Positions 24,870 to 33,755 of a DNA stretch of 63,122 bases are shown piece after piece. The first letter of the stretch is position 1. Each line of letters starts with the position of its first letter. The notes beneath the pieces were generated by a model that saw only the letters and a program-made list of their open reading frames with translations, had not been told where the DNA came from and ran no database searches. Source of the stretch: Flavipsychrobacter sp. Its GTDB lineage: Bacteria; Bacteroidota; Bacteroidia; Chitinophagales; Chitinophagaceae. A program made the position numbers and the translations under genes. Location of the stretch: assembly GCA_021155965.1 (NCBI GenBank), contig JAJNBJ010000022.1, positions 1 through 63,122 of the forward strand, in the 5' to 3' direction.

Positions 24870-24933
24870 TATAAAAGTCTAAACCATATTAACGGGTTTG
24901 TCGTATATTGTAAAGTACGGTAAATCGTTTGTT

Positions 24934-25671
24934 ATGGCACATAATGAAGTTGAACGGATAAAGTCGGTGAAGCGTTTCGAAAAATTCGATTTCGCATTGC
25001 ATAACGGCCTTCGTGGTATTCTGGAGATAGCTGCTGATGTATACCAGACACCAGTAGCATTCATCACACTTTTAAATGAGGAAGAGCAATTATTCAAAGT
25101 CAAACATGGCTTTGATGTGTTCACTATGCCCCGTGATACATCTTTCTGCACGCATACTATTTTACTGCATGAACCTATGATAGTATGCGATGCCCTGAAC
25201 GATTATCGCTTTGCGGAGAACCCCTTAGTAACAAATGTGCCAAACATCCGTTTTTATGCCGGGGCTGCCCTGTCCAGCTATGATGGTGTGAATGTAGGCA
25301 CACTCTGCGTAATGGATAATAAGCCCAAAGAAGTTCCTGCAGATAAAAAGAAGTTATTGCTGTTCCTGGCAAAGCAGGCGATCCATTTAATGGAACTCGA
25401 ATTAAATTACAAGCGCATCAACCATATGCTTGAGCAGGCAGAAGAACAGAACGCAACGTTAAAGGAAATAGCATTCATTCAATCATACGAGTTCAGGCAG
25501 CCACTGGCAAAAGTGAAAGGGCTGATCAACGAGATAAAGGCTAATAACTATAAAGCGCCGGAAGAAGCTATACAGACAATTGCGGATGCGGTCGATCAAC
25601 TGGACACAAAAATAGAAGAGGTAGAGATAGCAACTGAACTGGCAAGGAATAAGTTTATAATGGTTCCCTGA
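24934..25671 (+). CDS. GAF-domain protein with a degenerate H-box (copy B)
   Basis: A 245-residue tandem paralogue of the gene at 24129, sharing SVKRF, TPVAFITL, NVPNIRFYAGA, VGTLCVMD and LAKQAIHLMELEL. The H-box reads IQSYEFRQPL, with Tyr185 where copy A has the phosphoacceptor His. The start at 24934 aligns with that of copy A; the frame is open to 24898. The last 17 bases overlap the convergent recQ gene. It also lacks an ATPase domain. Likely a dimer partner of copy A or a diverged sensor; the exact role is unknown. Confidence 0.83.
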   Translation: MAHNEVERIKSVKRFEKFDFALHNGLRGILEIAADVYQTPVAFITLLNEEEQLFKVKHGFDVFTMPRDTSFCTHTILLHEPMIVCDALNDYRFAENPLVTNVPNIRFYAGAALSSYDGVNVGTLCVMDNKPKEVPADKKKLLLFLAKQAIHLMELELNYKRINHMLEQAEEQNATLKEIAFIQSYEFRQPLAKVKGLINEIKANNYKAPEEAIQTIADAVDQLDTKIEEVEIATELARNKFIMVP

Positions 25672-27553
25672 TCAAACCATTGTCAATTTCAAGAATCCCA
25701 TGGTCAAGCATTTCCCTGATAACAGCTAATAGCTGATCTTGCCTGATAGTAGGGTCAGGGTAGAAATCTACTAGTTCTTTTATCGATACTTTACGTTTTA
25801 TTTTTATTGTCTCAAGCAATTCTTTGTGTATTTCCTTATTACTTTTATTTGCCGATTGCTTGCCCCTGCATACGTCACAATGCCCACAGTCTTTTTTCAC
25901 TTCTTCGCCAAAGTAAATTAACAGTATCCGCTCCCTGCATATGGTCTTATTTTCCAGGAAACGGATCATTGCTTCCGTTCTTGTTTCATGCCGTTTGCGT
26001 AATGCTGCTATTCTCTCTAAGTCTATATTCAGATAGCGGCTATCTACCCGGTAATGATGAAAGAATAACTGTGGCCCTTCTCCCGGTTTATTGTACCTGA
26101 GTAATTCCATATTGTCCATTTGCTCCAGCGCCTGCTCTATCTCCTCCTTCTTCATTTTTAGCTGTTTGGCCACAGCAGTTTCTCTAATGTGCGTGGGAAA
26201 ATGGAAAATGGTTCCGTACATTCTAAGTAAACCAATGATGACATATCCAAGATGAGGATGTGTCTGGCTGATGCTGTCCAGAACATGCCTATCCGTAGTA
26301 AACTGAACCGTTGCAGGGCTATATACTGCCTCACTTAATGTCCAAAGCCCTTCTCGCTCGAGTAATTTAAGTGCAGGAATAGCATTGTTTACCTTTAATG
26401 AGAATTTCTGGCAAAAGTCAAACACATCAAAATGATAGTATCTGTCGGGCTCCGCACTTATAGGTATTTGCAGGTATTCTGAAACTGCCTGATACACCTG
26501 GCGTAGGTAAGTTTCGGAAGGGTACTGCAAACCAGTGCTATCGGCAAGCCTTTTTATATCTGTGCTGTTATATAAGCCAAGTGCCATTGAGGGTTTTCCA
26601 TCCCGTCCTGCTCGACCGGCTTCCTGGTAGTATGCCTCAAGATGTTCCGGCGCATCATAATGCAGCACCATTCTTACATCTGGTTTATCTATTCCCATTC
26701 CAAAAGCTGTAGTCGCAGTCATTACGGGCGTTTCATTGTTCATCCACTTATTCTGTGCTTCCTCACGTTTTTCTTTCGCCATACCTGCATGATAGGGTAT
26801 TGCATTTACGCCGGACAGGGATAGATATTTACTGATTGCCTCTGTCTGTTTCCTGCTGCGGGTGTAAATAATGCTGCATCCCTTGCCTGCGTTCTTTAAA
26901 GTATCACCATCCTTGTTCTCGCTATATCTTATATCATAAAAGATATTGTCACGCGCGAAGCTTTGCTTGAAAATAGTTGGGTTTGTTAATTCCAACTGCT
27001 TTACAATATCCGCCCGGACATCTTTAGTGGCCGTGGCAGTCAACGCCAATATTGGTGTGTCTGGAAATATATCTCTTACGGTTGCTATTGTCATGTAATC
27101 CGGTCTGAAATCATGTCCCCATTGCGATATGCAGTGGGCTTCATCCACAGCTATTAAATTCACATCAAATTCAGGCAGGTAGTCTTTAAATAATTCGGTC
27201 TGTAGTCTTTCCGGGGATATATATAGCAATTTATAACCACCTTGCACTGTATTATCCAATATCCGCCTTACATCATTAAAATGTAAACCGGAGTGGATAC
27301 ACTCTGCACGGATGTTCAGTTGTTTCAATCGGTGTACCTGGTCTTGCATAAGGGCGATAAGCGGAGAGATCACTAAGCAAACGCCTTCTTTCATCAATGC
27401 AGGCACCTGGTAGCAGATTGATTTGCCACCACCTGTTGGCAGCAATGCAAGTGTATCTTTGTTCTCAAGCACACTATCAATAATATCTCTTTGCAGGGGC
27501 CTGAAGTTATCATAGCCCCAGTATTCTTTTAATATTTGCTCCGGTGTCTGCAA
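25655..27553 (-). CDS. recQ: ATP-dependent DNA helicase RecQ
   Basis: A 632-residue superfamily 2 helicase, 3'-5', acting in recombination and repair. Motif 0 is GYDNFRPLQRDII, Walker A LLPTGGGKSICYQ, DEAH box AVDEAHCISQWGHDFRPDY, motif III LALTATAT, motif V TATTAFGMGIDKPDVR and motif VI QEAGRAGRDG. The zinc-binding subdomain has CRERILLIYFGEE...CGHCDVC. A short winged-helix region follows but no HRDC domain, so it is the shorter type common in Bacteroidota. The start is a TTG at 27553; no upstream ATG fits. It is downstream of the 156-aa gene with a 23-bp gap and probably co-transcribed. Confidence 0.95.
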   Translation of the reverse strand: MQTPEQILKEYWGYDNFRPLQRDIIDSVLENKDTLALLPTGGGKSICYQVPALMKEGVCLVISPLIALMQDQVHRLKQLNIRAECIHSGLHFNDVRRILDNTVQGGYKLLYISPERLQTELFKDYLPEFDVNLIAVDEAHCISQWGHDFRPDYMTIATVRDIFPDTPILALTATATKDVRADIVKQLELTNPTIFKQSFARDNIFYDIRYSENKDGDTLKNAGKGCSIIYTRSRKQTEAISKYLSLSGVNAIPYHAGMAKEKREEAQNKWMNNETPVMTATTAFGMGIDKPDVRMVLHYDAPEHLEAYYQEAGRAGRDGKPSMALGLYNSTDIKRLADSTGLQYPSETYLRQVYQAVSEYLQIPISAEPDRYYHFDVFDFCQKFSLKVNNAIPALKLLEREGLWTLSEAVYSPATVQFTTDRHVLDSISQTHPHLGYVIIGLLRMYGTIFHFPTHIRETAVAKQLKMKKEEIEQALEQMDNMELLRYNKPGEGPQLFFHHYRVDSRYLNIDLERIAALRKRHETRTEAMIRFLENKTICRERILLIYFGEEVKKDCGHCDVCRGKQSANKSNKEIHKELLETIKIKRKVSIKELVDFYPDPTIRQDQLLAVIREMLDHGILEIDNGLIREPL

Positions 27554-27576
27554 ATGAAAAGTGATTTCCTAACGCG

Positions 27577-28047
27577 CTAAGGTCGCGAAGTAGTTAAAAG
27601 CGGATTATCCACGAGGACGGGTTTCATGCCGTTTATCCATAATTGCTTTTTAATATCCTGGTTCTTCTCCAGTTCATTTATGGAAAGAGTAGGCAACCAT
27701 GTTTTACCATCAAAGCTATTTGCACTGTTGAGGCTAAATAATGCAGATACCCCCAGTTGTGATGGAAGAACACCTATCAGAAATATAATATCCGGCTGCA
27801 ATTGGTCACGCAATTGATGCCAAGCAACCATTTGCCTCTCGCTTAACTGAAGAATATTGTACTGTTGAGGTGTGAGTTTGCAGGCATCCAGCATTTTCTT
27901 TAGTTGTATCTCTTCTATTCCGCCTGCGTCATAATTATTGACAATAATAAGCACCGGTTTCACTGGCATGTTACCCACTAAAGCTGAACTATCGCTCCAC
28001 AATTCATCATATTTCGTATCTACTACCTGCGTTTTAATTATATCCAT
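27577..28047 (-). CDS. Hypothetical protein, possibly related to DNA polymerase III psi (HolD)
   Basis: A 156-residue cytosolic protein. It has a Rossmann-like layout: strand PVLIIVNN, helix QLKKMLDACKLTPQQYNILQLS, strand IIFLIGVLP, and a final WLPTLSINELEKNQDIKKQLWING. From memory, E. coli HolD (psi) has the same succession: hydrophobic strand, helix with 'LrALtvSPDQVLQLT', and the late 'SPALTDLRANPTARAALWQQI'. The similarity is weak by identity but consistent in order and spacing, so HolD-like is an inference only. It is upstream of recQ in the same orientation. Confidence 0.6.
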   Translation of the reverse strand: MDIIKTQVVDTKYDELWSDSSALVGNMPVKPVLIIVNNYDAGGIEEIQLKKMLDACKLTPQQYNILQLSERQMVAWHQLRDQLQPDIIFLIGVLPSQLGVSALFSLNSANSFDGKTWLPTLSINELEKNQDIKKQLWINGMKPVLVDNPLLTTSRP

Positions 28048-28171
28048 ACATCCCTATGAAATTCTATATAAATTAGTTTATTAACTTATAACTCAAGGCC
28101 GTTTTAGCCATTTGACATAAAAGTTGTTTCTTTGCAAAAATTCTGAACACAATATTAATTTAATTTGCTGT

Positions 28172-29242
28172 ATGGGTGTTACTAAATCGCGTATCAAGGT
28201 CAAGAAAACGGAGAATAGCAGGTTGCATGAGGTGGATGCCTTGAATATTAATTTTGGTAAACACTATTCCGATCATATGCTTATTGCATATTATGAGAAT
28301 GGTCAATGGAACCCTCCTGAGATCATGCCGTTCCATAACCTCTACTTTAGTCCGGCAACTACTTTCTTGCATTATGGCCAGGCTATATTTGAGGGTGTAA
28401 AAGCATACAAAGATCCACAGGGTAACCCGCTTATTTTCAGGCCATATGACAACCTGAAGCGCATGAACCGTTCTGCGGTGCGTATGGCAATGCCTGAAGT
28501 TCCCGAGGAGATTTTTATTGAGGGCATGCGCCACCTCATCGAGCTAGACCGTGATTGGATACCTACTTCAGAAGATACATCATTATATATCAGGCCATTC
28601 ATGCTGGCTATTGATGAATTTATCGGTGTTCGCCCTGCTGAGAAATTCATGTTTATCATAATTACTAGCCCTGCAGGCCCTTACTATAACAAACCCGTTT
28701 CCATATATGTGCAGGATAAATATGTGCGTGCTTTCCCTGGCGGCATTGGTTTTACCAAGGCCGCGGGTAATTATGGCATGAGTATGTATCCTACGCAGGA
28801 AATAAAGAAAATGGGCTACGACCAGATACTCTGGACTGACGGCTTTGAGCATAAATATGTGCAGGAAATAGGTACAATGAATGTATTCTTTGTTATTGGC
28901 GATACAGTTGTTACTCCTGATGCTTCCAACGACCTGATACTGGAAGGTGTGACCCGCGATAGTGTTATTACGCTGCTGCGTGAAAAAGGGGTAAAAGTAG
29001 AAATTCGCCCATTGAGCATAGATGAAATAGAAGCTGCACATAAAGCGGGACAGCTCAAGGAAGCTTTTGGTACAGGTACTGCAGCATCGATAGCTCCAAT
29101 TTATGCGCTTACTTATCATGATGATAAAATGATGTTGCCGCCTATCGAGAAATGGGAGATAGCTAACTGGCTGAAGAAAGAATTAGCTGATATCCGCTAC
29201 GGACATAAAGAAGATGTTCATGGCTGGAACTTAAAAGTATAA
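28172..29242 (+). CDS. ilvE: Branched-chain amino acid aminotransferase
   Basis: A 356-residue PLP fold-type IV aminotransferase converting Val, Leu and Ile to their keto acids and back. Typical segments: HYSDHMLIAYYENGQW, ATTFLHYGQAIFEGVKAY, RPYDNLKRMNRSAVRMAMPE, TKAAGNYGMSM (Lys is the PLP anchor), QEIGTMNVFFV, LEGVTRDSV and FGTGTAASIAPIYAL. The start at 28172 (MGVTKSRIKVKK) fits the family; the frame is open to 28124. Monocistronic, ended by a strong terminator. Confidence 0.95.
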   Translation: MGVTKSRIKVKKTENSRLHEVDALNINFGKHYSDHMLIAYYENGQWNPPEIMPFHNLYFSPATTFLHYGQAIFEGVKAYKDPQGNPLIFRPYDNLKRMNRSAVRMAMPEVPEEIFIEGMRHLIELDRDWIPTSEDTSLYIRPFMLAIDEFIGVRPAEKFMFIIITSPAGPYYNKPVSIYVQDKYVRAFPGGIGFTKAAGNYGMSMYPTQEIKKMGYDQILWTDGFEHKYVQEIGTMNVFFVIGDTVVTPDASNDLILEGVTRDSVITLLREKGVKVEIRPLSIDEIEAAHKAGQLKEAFGTGTAASIAPIYALTYHDDKMMLPPIEKWEIANWLKKELADIRYGHKEDVHGWNLKV

Positions 29243-29260
29243 TTCTTACTCTTAATATAC

Positions 29261-29291
29261 TAAAATGGCTACCTGTTTGGTAGCCATTTTA
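29261..29291 (+). terminator. Terminator of ilvE
   Basis: Perfect 13-bp stem TAAAATGGCTACC / GGTAGCCATTTTA with a 5-nt loop, 18 bp after the stop. Confidence 0.9.
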
Positions 29292-29398
29292 GCATATATC
29301 ATTAACAATTTTCGAATTGAAACAAACCATTTATTAATTTAGAGTGTCTATTTAGATGCGAATTCGCAACACCAGATTACACATCAAATCCGCCCATT

Positions 29399-31375
29399 AT
29401 GAAATTTACCCGTACGGTTGTTTGCCTGTTATTGGGTTTATTTTTTTTATCAAGTGCCCGTGGCCAAGGGTGGCAATGGGGCAGGGCTAATACCGGTGCT
29501 TTTGTAGAGGCTTGGCCGGTAGCAACCGATAGATCAGGTGATGTGTTTGTTGCGGGAATAAAATTAGATGCGGGGCTTGCATCCTTTGGGCCTGTACAGG
29601 TTCCGTGCAACGTGCCCGGTGGTTTACAATGTATCCTTACAAAGTACGACCCCAAGGGTGGTTTTTTATGGTCACGCGGCACTATGAATGGCCCGGCAGA
29701 TCTAATTGCTATGACCACTGATCCAAGTGGTAATGCATATATGCTGGGCAGATTAGCCAAGTCAACCTATACCAGGGTAGGTAATATTACGCTAACGAAC
29801 AGCACAACAGATAACCAGTATTTTCTGGCAAAATTTGACCCGGCAGGCAATGTGGCATGGGCGTTTAATGAGGGTAACGCACAAACCCCTTTCTCGGGTA
29901 CAATTGCCGGGATGGCATACATGCTGGGAATGGGCGCGATAGCAACCGATGATGCCGGGAATGTGTATATAACAGTCAATTTCCATACTACCATAGTCAC
30001 TGCTGGGGGGCGCACGTTGACCAATGCCGGCCCTGCGGCAACGAATGATGTACTAGTTGTGAAGTATGATCCATCTGGCAGTGTAGTATGGGCTAAAAGC
30101 ATGGGCGGCATTGGTAATGATGAAGCCTATGCAATTACTGTAACACATGCCGGCGATGTGTACGTTGCTGGTATATTTGGTTCACCATCCATTGTATTTG
30201 GCCCTTCAACTATTACCAATATCAGTTCAGGGCAGGCAACCTTTATCGCCCGTTTCGATGCATCTGGCAACCCGGTGTGGGCAGAGGCAAGCGGCGGTAA
30301 CGGCAGGGAATATGCGTCAGGCCTTGCTGCAGATGTAGCCAATAATGTGTATATGATAGGTGGCATAGACTCTAATATCATGCGGTTCAGTGGAGCAACC
30401 ATCACCAATCTCACAGGCAAACCCGCACTTTACTTTGTAAAATTTGATCCATCCAATAATGTGCACTGGTATAAAACCATACATTCACCAACACTTCACG
30501 GCAAGGCATATGGCTATTCAGTTGCCGCATCATCCTGTGGCGAAATATGGATAACCGGCGCTTTGAACAAGAGCGATTCGGGATATAGTATTGCTGTTGA
30601 TGCAGGTTCATTGGCAGTTCCACCGTCTTCCAGCGACCCGGTATTAGTTGCCGGTTTTACTATTGCTGGCCACTATGTAGGTGGCAGTGTTTTGCAGAGT
30701 GGGGGCGATGACCAGGTGGGTATAGCCACAGATGCACATAGCAATGTTTACCTTGCCGCCGATTATGATTGTAAGTCACCTTTTTCTGTTGCTGGTACAA
30801 CTTTCCCGGCAGAGACAGTCCATGAAGAGTATATGTACTTAGCAAAATTTTTTGTGCGTGATCCCGCAAAGGCGTTTAAACATTCAGATACCACTTTTTG
30901 TTTTAAGTCAGGCATTTCGATATCAGCTCCCACCGGTTACAGGGAGTATACCTGGAATGATGGCCATAAGGGTATCTCGTATGAAGTAAAAGATACCGGC
31001 ATCTACTGGGTACTCGGACAGGACAGTTGCGCTGCTTTTACAACGGATACTTTCCATATCAAGGGCATTTGCGATTGTGCCAATACACTGTTCCTCCCCA
31101 ATACCATTACTCCTAATGGAGATGGGCAGAATGATGTCTTTTATCCACGCAGTGGGGCTGGTATTACAAGGATCACCACTTTCCGGATATATAACCGGTG
31201 GGGAACATTGCTGTTTGAACGGGAAAATATATTGCCCAATAACCCTGCTGATGCATGGGATGGCTCCTACCAGGGCAGCCTGCCATTGCCCGATGTGTAT
31301 GTTTATGTTGTGGATGCGGTATGCGAAAATGGTAAAGTGATCAACAAAAAAGGAAGTGTAACGGTAGTCAGATAA
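29399..31375 (+). CDS. Secreted SBBP-repeat protein with T9SS type B sorting domain
   Basis: A 658-residue protein. The signal peptide is MKFTRTVVCLLLGLFFLSSA then RGQ. Residues about 20-480 are repeats of the SBBP/beta-propeller kind, each with a pattern like GDVFVAG..., KYDPSGSVVWAKSMGG, DEAYAITVTHAGDVYVAGIFG. Residues about 495-555 are an Ig-like segment (FCFKSGISISAPTGYREYTWNDG). The last 85 residues (FLPNTITPNGDGQNDVF, FRIYNRWGTLLFE, AWDGSY, YVYVVDAVC) are the CHU_C type B sorting domain. It forms an operon with the PorP/SprF gene 8 bp downstream, as is typical of T9SS type B substrates. Confidence 0.9.
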   Translation: MKFTRTVVCLLLGLFFLSSARGQGWQWGRANTGAFVEAWPVATDRSGDVFVAGIKLDAGLASFGPVQVPCNVPGGLQCILTKYDPKGGFLWSRGTMNGPADLIAMTTDPSGNAYMLGRLAKSTYTRVGNITLTNSTTDNQYFLAKFDPAGNVAWAFNEGNAQTPFSGTIAGMAYMLGMGAIATDDAGNVYITVNFHTTIVTAGGRTLTNAGPAATNDVLVVKYDPSGSVVWAKSMGGIGNDEAYAITVTHAGDVYVAGIFGSPSIVFGPSTITNISSGQATFIARFDASGNPVWAEASGGNGREYASGLAADVANNVYMIGGIDSNIMRFSGATITNLTGKPALYFVKFDPSNNVHWYKTIHSPTLHGKAYGYSVAASSCGEIWITGALNKSDSGYSIAVDAGSLAVPPSSSDPVLVAGFTIAGHYVGGSVLQSGGDDQVGIATDAHSNVYLAADYDCKSPFSVAGTTFPAETVHEEYMYLAKFFVRDPAKAFKHSDTTFCFKSGISISAPTGYREYTWNDGHKGISYEVKDTGIYWVLGQDSCAAFTTDTFHIKGICDCANTLFLPNTITPNGDGQNDVFYPRSGAGITRITTFRIYNRWGTLLFERENILPNNPADAWDGSYQGSLPLPDVYVYVVDAVCENGKVINKKGSVTVVR

Positions 31376-31383
31376 AGTAGCTT

Positions 31384-32454
31384 ATGAAGAAATTTTACCA
31401 ATTCTGTTCCTTTGCGTCTATGCTTCTTTGCGGTATTGTTTTATTATTTGCACTCTTGTTTTTCCCGTACAACACTAATGCCCAAACCGATATCCATTTT
31501 TCGCAATTTTATGAAACAGCGCTTTTAAGAAACCCTGCACTTACCGGTGTATTTGACAACAACTATAAAGTAGGCGCTTTTTACCGCAGCCAATGGGAGA
31601 GTGTAACCTATCCTTATGAAACGATGCAGATAAATGGCGAATATCGCTTGTCGCTGGGCAGGAACGCCAACGATTTCATTAGCATTGGCGCACTTGGCTA
31701 TATGGATAAGGCCGGTGACCTTAACACAAAGATAACTGCCGGTTATCTGGCGCTTAATTACAATAAGTCAATTAATACGAACAATAACTCATACTTGTCT
31801 GTTGGTTTTGTTGGCGGCCATGTGCAGTATAGCTTCGACCCTTCAAAAGCTACCTACAATAACCAGTTTGTAGGGGGGGTGTTCGATCCCGTAGCCCCAT
31901 CAAATGATAACCTGCCATTTGCCAAGATGAGTATGACCGATGCAGGAGCAGGTGTAAATTACAACTTCAGTTCCGGCCCGTCTCAGGAATCAACTTATAT
32001 CATAGGTATATCTTGTTATCACTTCACCCAGCCGTTATTTTCTTATTATAGAACTTATAATTTCAAGCAAAATATTCGCTGGAATTTAAACGGTGCAGCA
32101 ATACGGGAAGTAAATGAAAATGTAGTAGTACAGTTGCATGCGAATTTTGCCCAACAAGGCAGCTATTCAGAGATTATTGGAGGTGGGCTGGTGGGCTGGC
32201 GGCAGTTCAAAGCATTTGATGACCCGGAATATGAAATATATGCCGGTTTATTATACCGTTATAATGATGCATTTATCCCCATAGTGAAACTACGTTACAG
32301 GCATGCTGCTTTTGGAATAAGTTATGATGTTAATACATCCACACTGAAACAAGGCAGCAATATGCGGGGCGGCCTTGAGGTTTGTGCCTTTCTTTCTGGT
32401 AATTATCCACCAGGCCGGGGATATAAGAAAACCGTTTGTCCCCGGTTTAACTGA
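31384..32454 (+). CDS. PorP/SprF-family type IX secretion outer-membrane protein
   Basis: A 356-residue protein with a signal peptide ending NAQT and the PorP/SprF opening (DIHFSQFYETALLRNPALTGVF), then NYKVGAFYRSQWESVTYPYETM. Alternating barrel strands and loops follow, down to PIVKLRYRHAAFGISYDVNTS and a C-terminal FLSGNYPPGRGYKKTVCPRF. PorP/SprF proteins pair with type B sorting-domain substrates and help place them on the surface. The gene follows the substrate gene at 29399-31375 by 8 bp and very likely serves it. Confidence 0.92.
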   Translation: MKKFYQFCSFASMLLCGIVLLFALLFFPYNTNAQTDIHFSQFYETALLRNPALTGVFDNNYKVGAFYRSQWESVTYPYETMQINGEYRLSLGRNANDFISIGALGYMDKAGDLNTKITAGYLALNYNKSINTNNNSYLSVGFVGGHVQYSFDPSKATYNNQFVGGVFDPVAPSNDNLPFAKMSMTDAGAGVNYNFSSGPSQESTYIIGISCYHFTQPLFSYYRTYNFKQNIRWNLNGAAIREVNENVVVQLHANFAQQGSYSEIIGGGLVGWRQFKAFDDPEYEIYAGLLYRYNDAFIPIVKLRYRHAAFGISYDVNTSTLKQGSNMRGGLEVCAFLSGNYPPGRGYKKTVCPRFN

Positions 32455-32508
32455 GATACTTTGCAGCTTTTTTCCTTTTTGTGAAAACACATTTTCCCAT
32501 TTGTGAAG

Positions 32509-32537
32509 TTGAAAGAACGGATACTGGTGTTTCTTTG
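32509..32537 (+). promoter_or_regulatory. Candidate promoter of the DUF4856 lipoprotein gene
   Basis: TTG (32509-32511), 18 nt, TTTCTTTG (32530-32537), one mismatch from TAnnTTTG; ATG at 32560. It also argues that the upstream ATG at 32503 is not the start. Confidence 0.45.
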
Positions 32538-32559
32538 CCGGGCAAATCAAAAACAAAAC

Positions 32560-33666
32560 ATGAAAAAATATTACATCTCAGCTATCGCTGTTTTAAGTAT
32601 TGCTGCACTGGCATCGTCTTGTAAAAAGAAAAAAGATGACACTATTCCGGTTTACACTATTCCCTCTACTTATACGTATGATAATGTGGAATATACCGAA
32701 GCATCCGGCAGGGTAAGCCAGTGGGCTGGCCTTACAAGTTATTTGGGTAAATCTACCAGCCGCAAATTAAGCCAGGATACCGCAAATAACCTGTGGAACA
32801 ATGCCAACAGTCCCTTTACTTCAGAAACAACTACCAATCTTCCGTTTTCTACGAGCGCTTTAAATGCACAAACATTTAATGTTTCCAGCAAAACCAGTGA
32901 TGCAGGTACGTTCAAGCAATATATTGACTCTATGGTGGAAGTAAGCAAATCATATACAGTTACTGCTACTCCTGGCAAAGCTGGTAAAGTGGGCTCACGT
33001 ATAGTTAACCATGCAGGTCTTGAATATAACCAAGTTGTTGCCAAAGGCCTGATGGGTGCGTTGCAGATGGCACAGGTTATTGTTTACTTAGATAAATCAA
33101 CTACTGCCGATAATAATACCGTTACAGCCGGAAGTGGCACAGCTATGGCGCACAATTGGGACCTTGCATTTGGTTTCGTAGGCATCCCTACAGATTACGA
33201 TAGCTCTAAATCTTACGCATCAACAGAGGCGAACAGGCCACTAGCTATAGGTGGTTATTTCAAAGAAAGGGGCCGTTATATCATGGCAGGTGGAACTATT
33301 TACGAAGCATTCCGTAAAGGTCGTGCCGCGATCAACAATAAAGATTACAAACGCCGCGACTCGTGCATAGCTACCATCAAGCTTACTCTGGAGAAAACAT
33401 TAGCCGCGTCTGCATATGAATATATGAAGCTTTCGTATGGCAGTACTGACCTTGCGACAAGGTTCCACGCTCTTTCTGAAGGATATGGCTTTATACTTGC
33501 TTTGAAATACCGCCAGTCCGGCAGCCCGCTTACATCTGCTAACTACACAACCCTGTTAGACCTGATCAAAACAAACTTCTATGAGTTAGTGTCTGATGCA
33601 TCAAATACTAAAGTGAAACAGGCCCAGACAATACTCACAAACGCTTATGGACAACTGCAACCCTAA
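32560..33666 (+). CDS. DUF4856-family lipoprotein
   Basis: A 368-residue surface/periplasmic lipoprotein. The signal is MKKYYISAIAVLSIAALASS with the lipobox Cys next (C then KKKKDD). The body resembles DUF4856: TYTYDNVEYTEASGRVSQWAGLTSYL, NHAGLEYNQVVAKGLMGALQM, AHNWDLAFGFVGIPTDY and IKTNFYELV near the end. It heads a cluster imelysin-HTTM-TonB receptor that is conserved in many Bacteroidota and points to iron or another metal; the DUF4856 protein is probably a surface-exposed accessory. A terminator-like hairpin follows at 33696. Confidence 0.78.
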   Translation: MKKYYISAIAVLSIAALASSCKKKKDDTIPVYTIPSTYTYDNVEYTEASGRVSQWAGLTSYLGKSTSRKLSQDTANNLWNNANSPFTSETTTNLPFSTSALNAQTFNVSSKTSDAGTFKQYIDSMVEVSKSYTVTATPGKAGKVGSRIVNHAGLEYNQVVAKGLMGALQMAQVIVYLDKSTTADNNTVTAGSGTAMAHNWDLAFGFVGIPTDYDSSKSYASTEANRPLAIGGYFKERGRYIMAGGTIYEAFRKGRAAINNKDYKRRDSCIATIKLTLEKTLAASAYEYMKLSYGSTDLATRFHALSEGYGFILALKYRQSGSPLTSANYTTLLDLIKTNFYELVSDASNTKVKQAQTILTNAYGQLQP

Positions 33667-33695
33667 TATTACAAATGAGTGATAAGAGTTTCGAA

Positions 33696-33726
33696 GCAAG
33701 TGCCTAATTTTGGCGCTTGCTTTTTT
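33696..33726 (+). terminator. Intrinsic terminator between the DUF4856 and imelysin genes
   Basis: GCAAGTGCC / GGCGCTTGC stem (one G-T pair), 7-nt loop, then T6. It lies inside an apparent operon, so it may act as a partial terminator that lowers expression of the downstream genes. Confidence 0.7.
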
Positions 33727-33755
33727 ACATTTTACAGAAAAAGATAATGTTAGTT

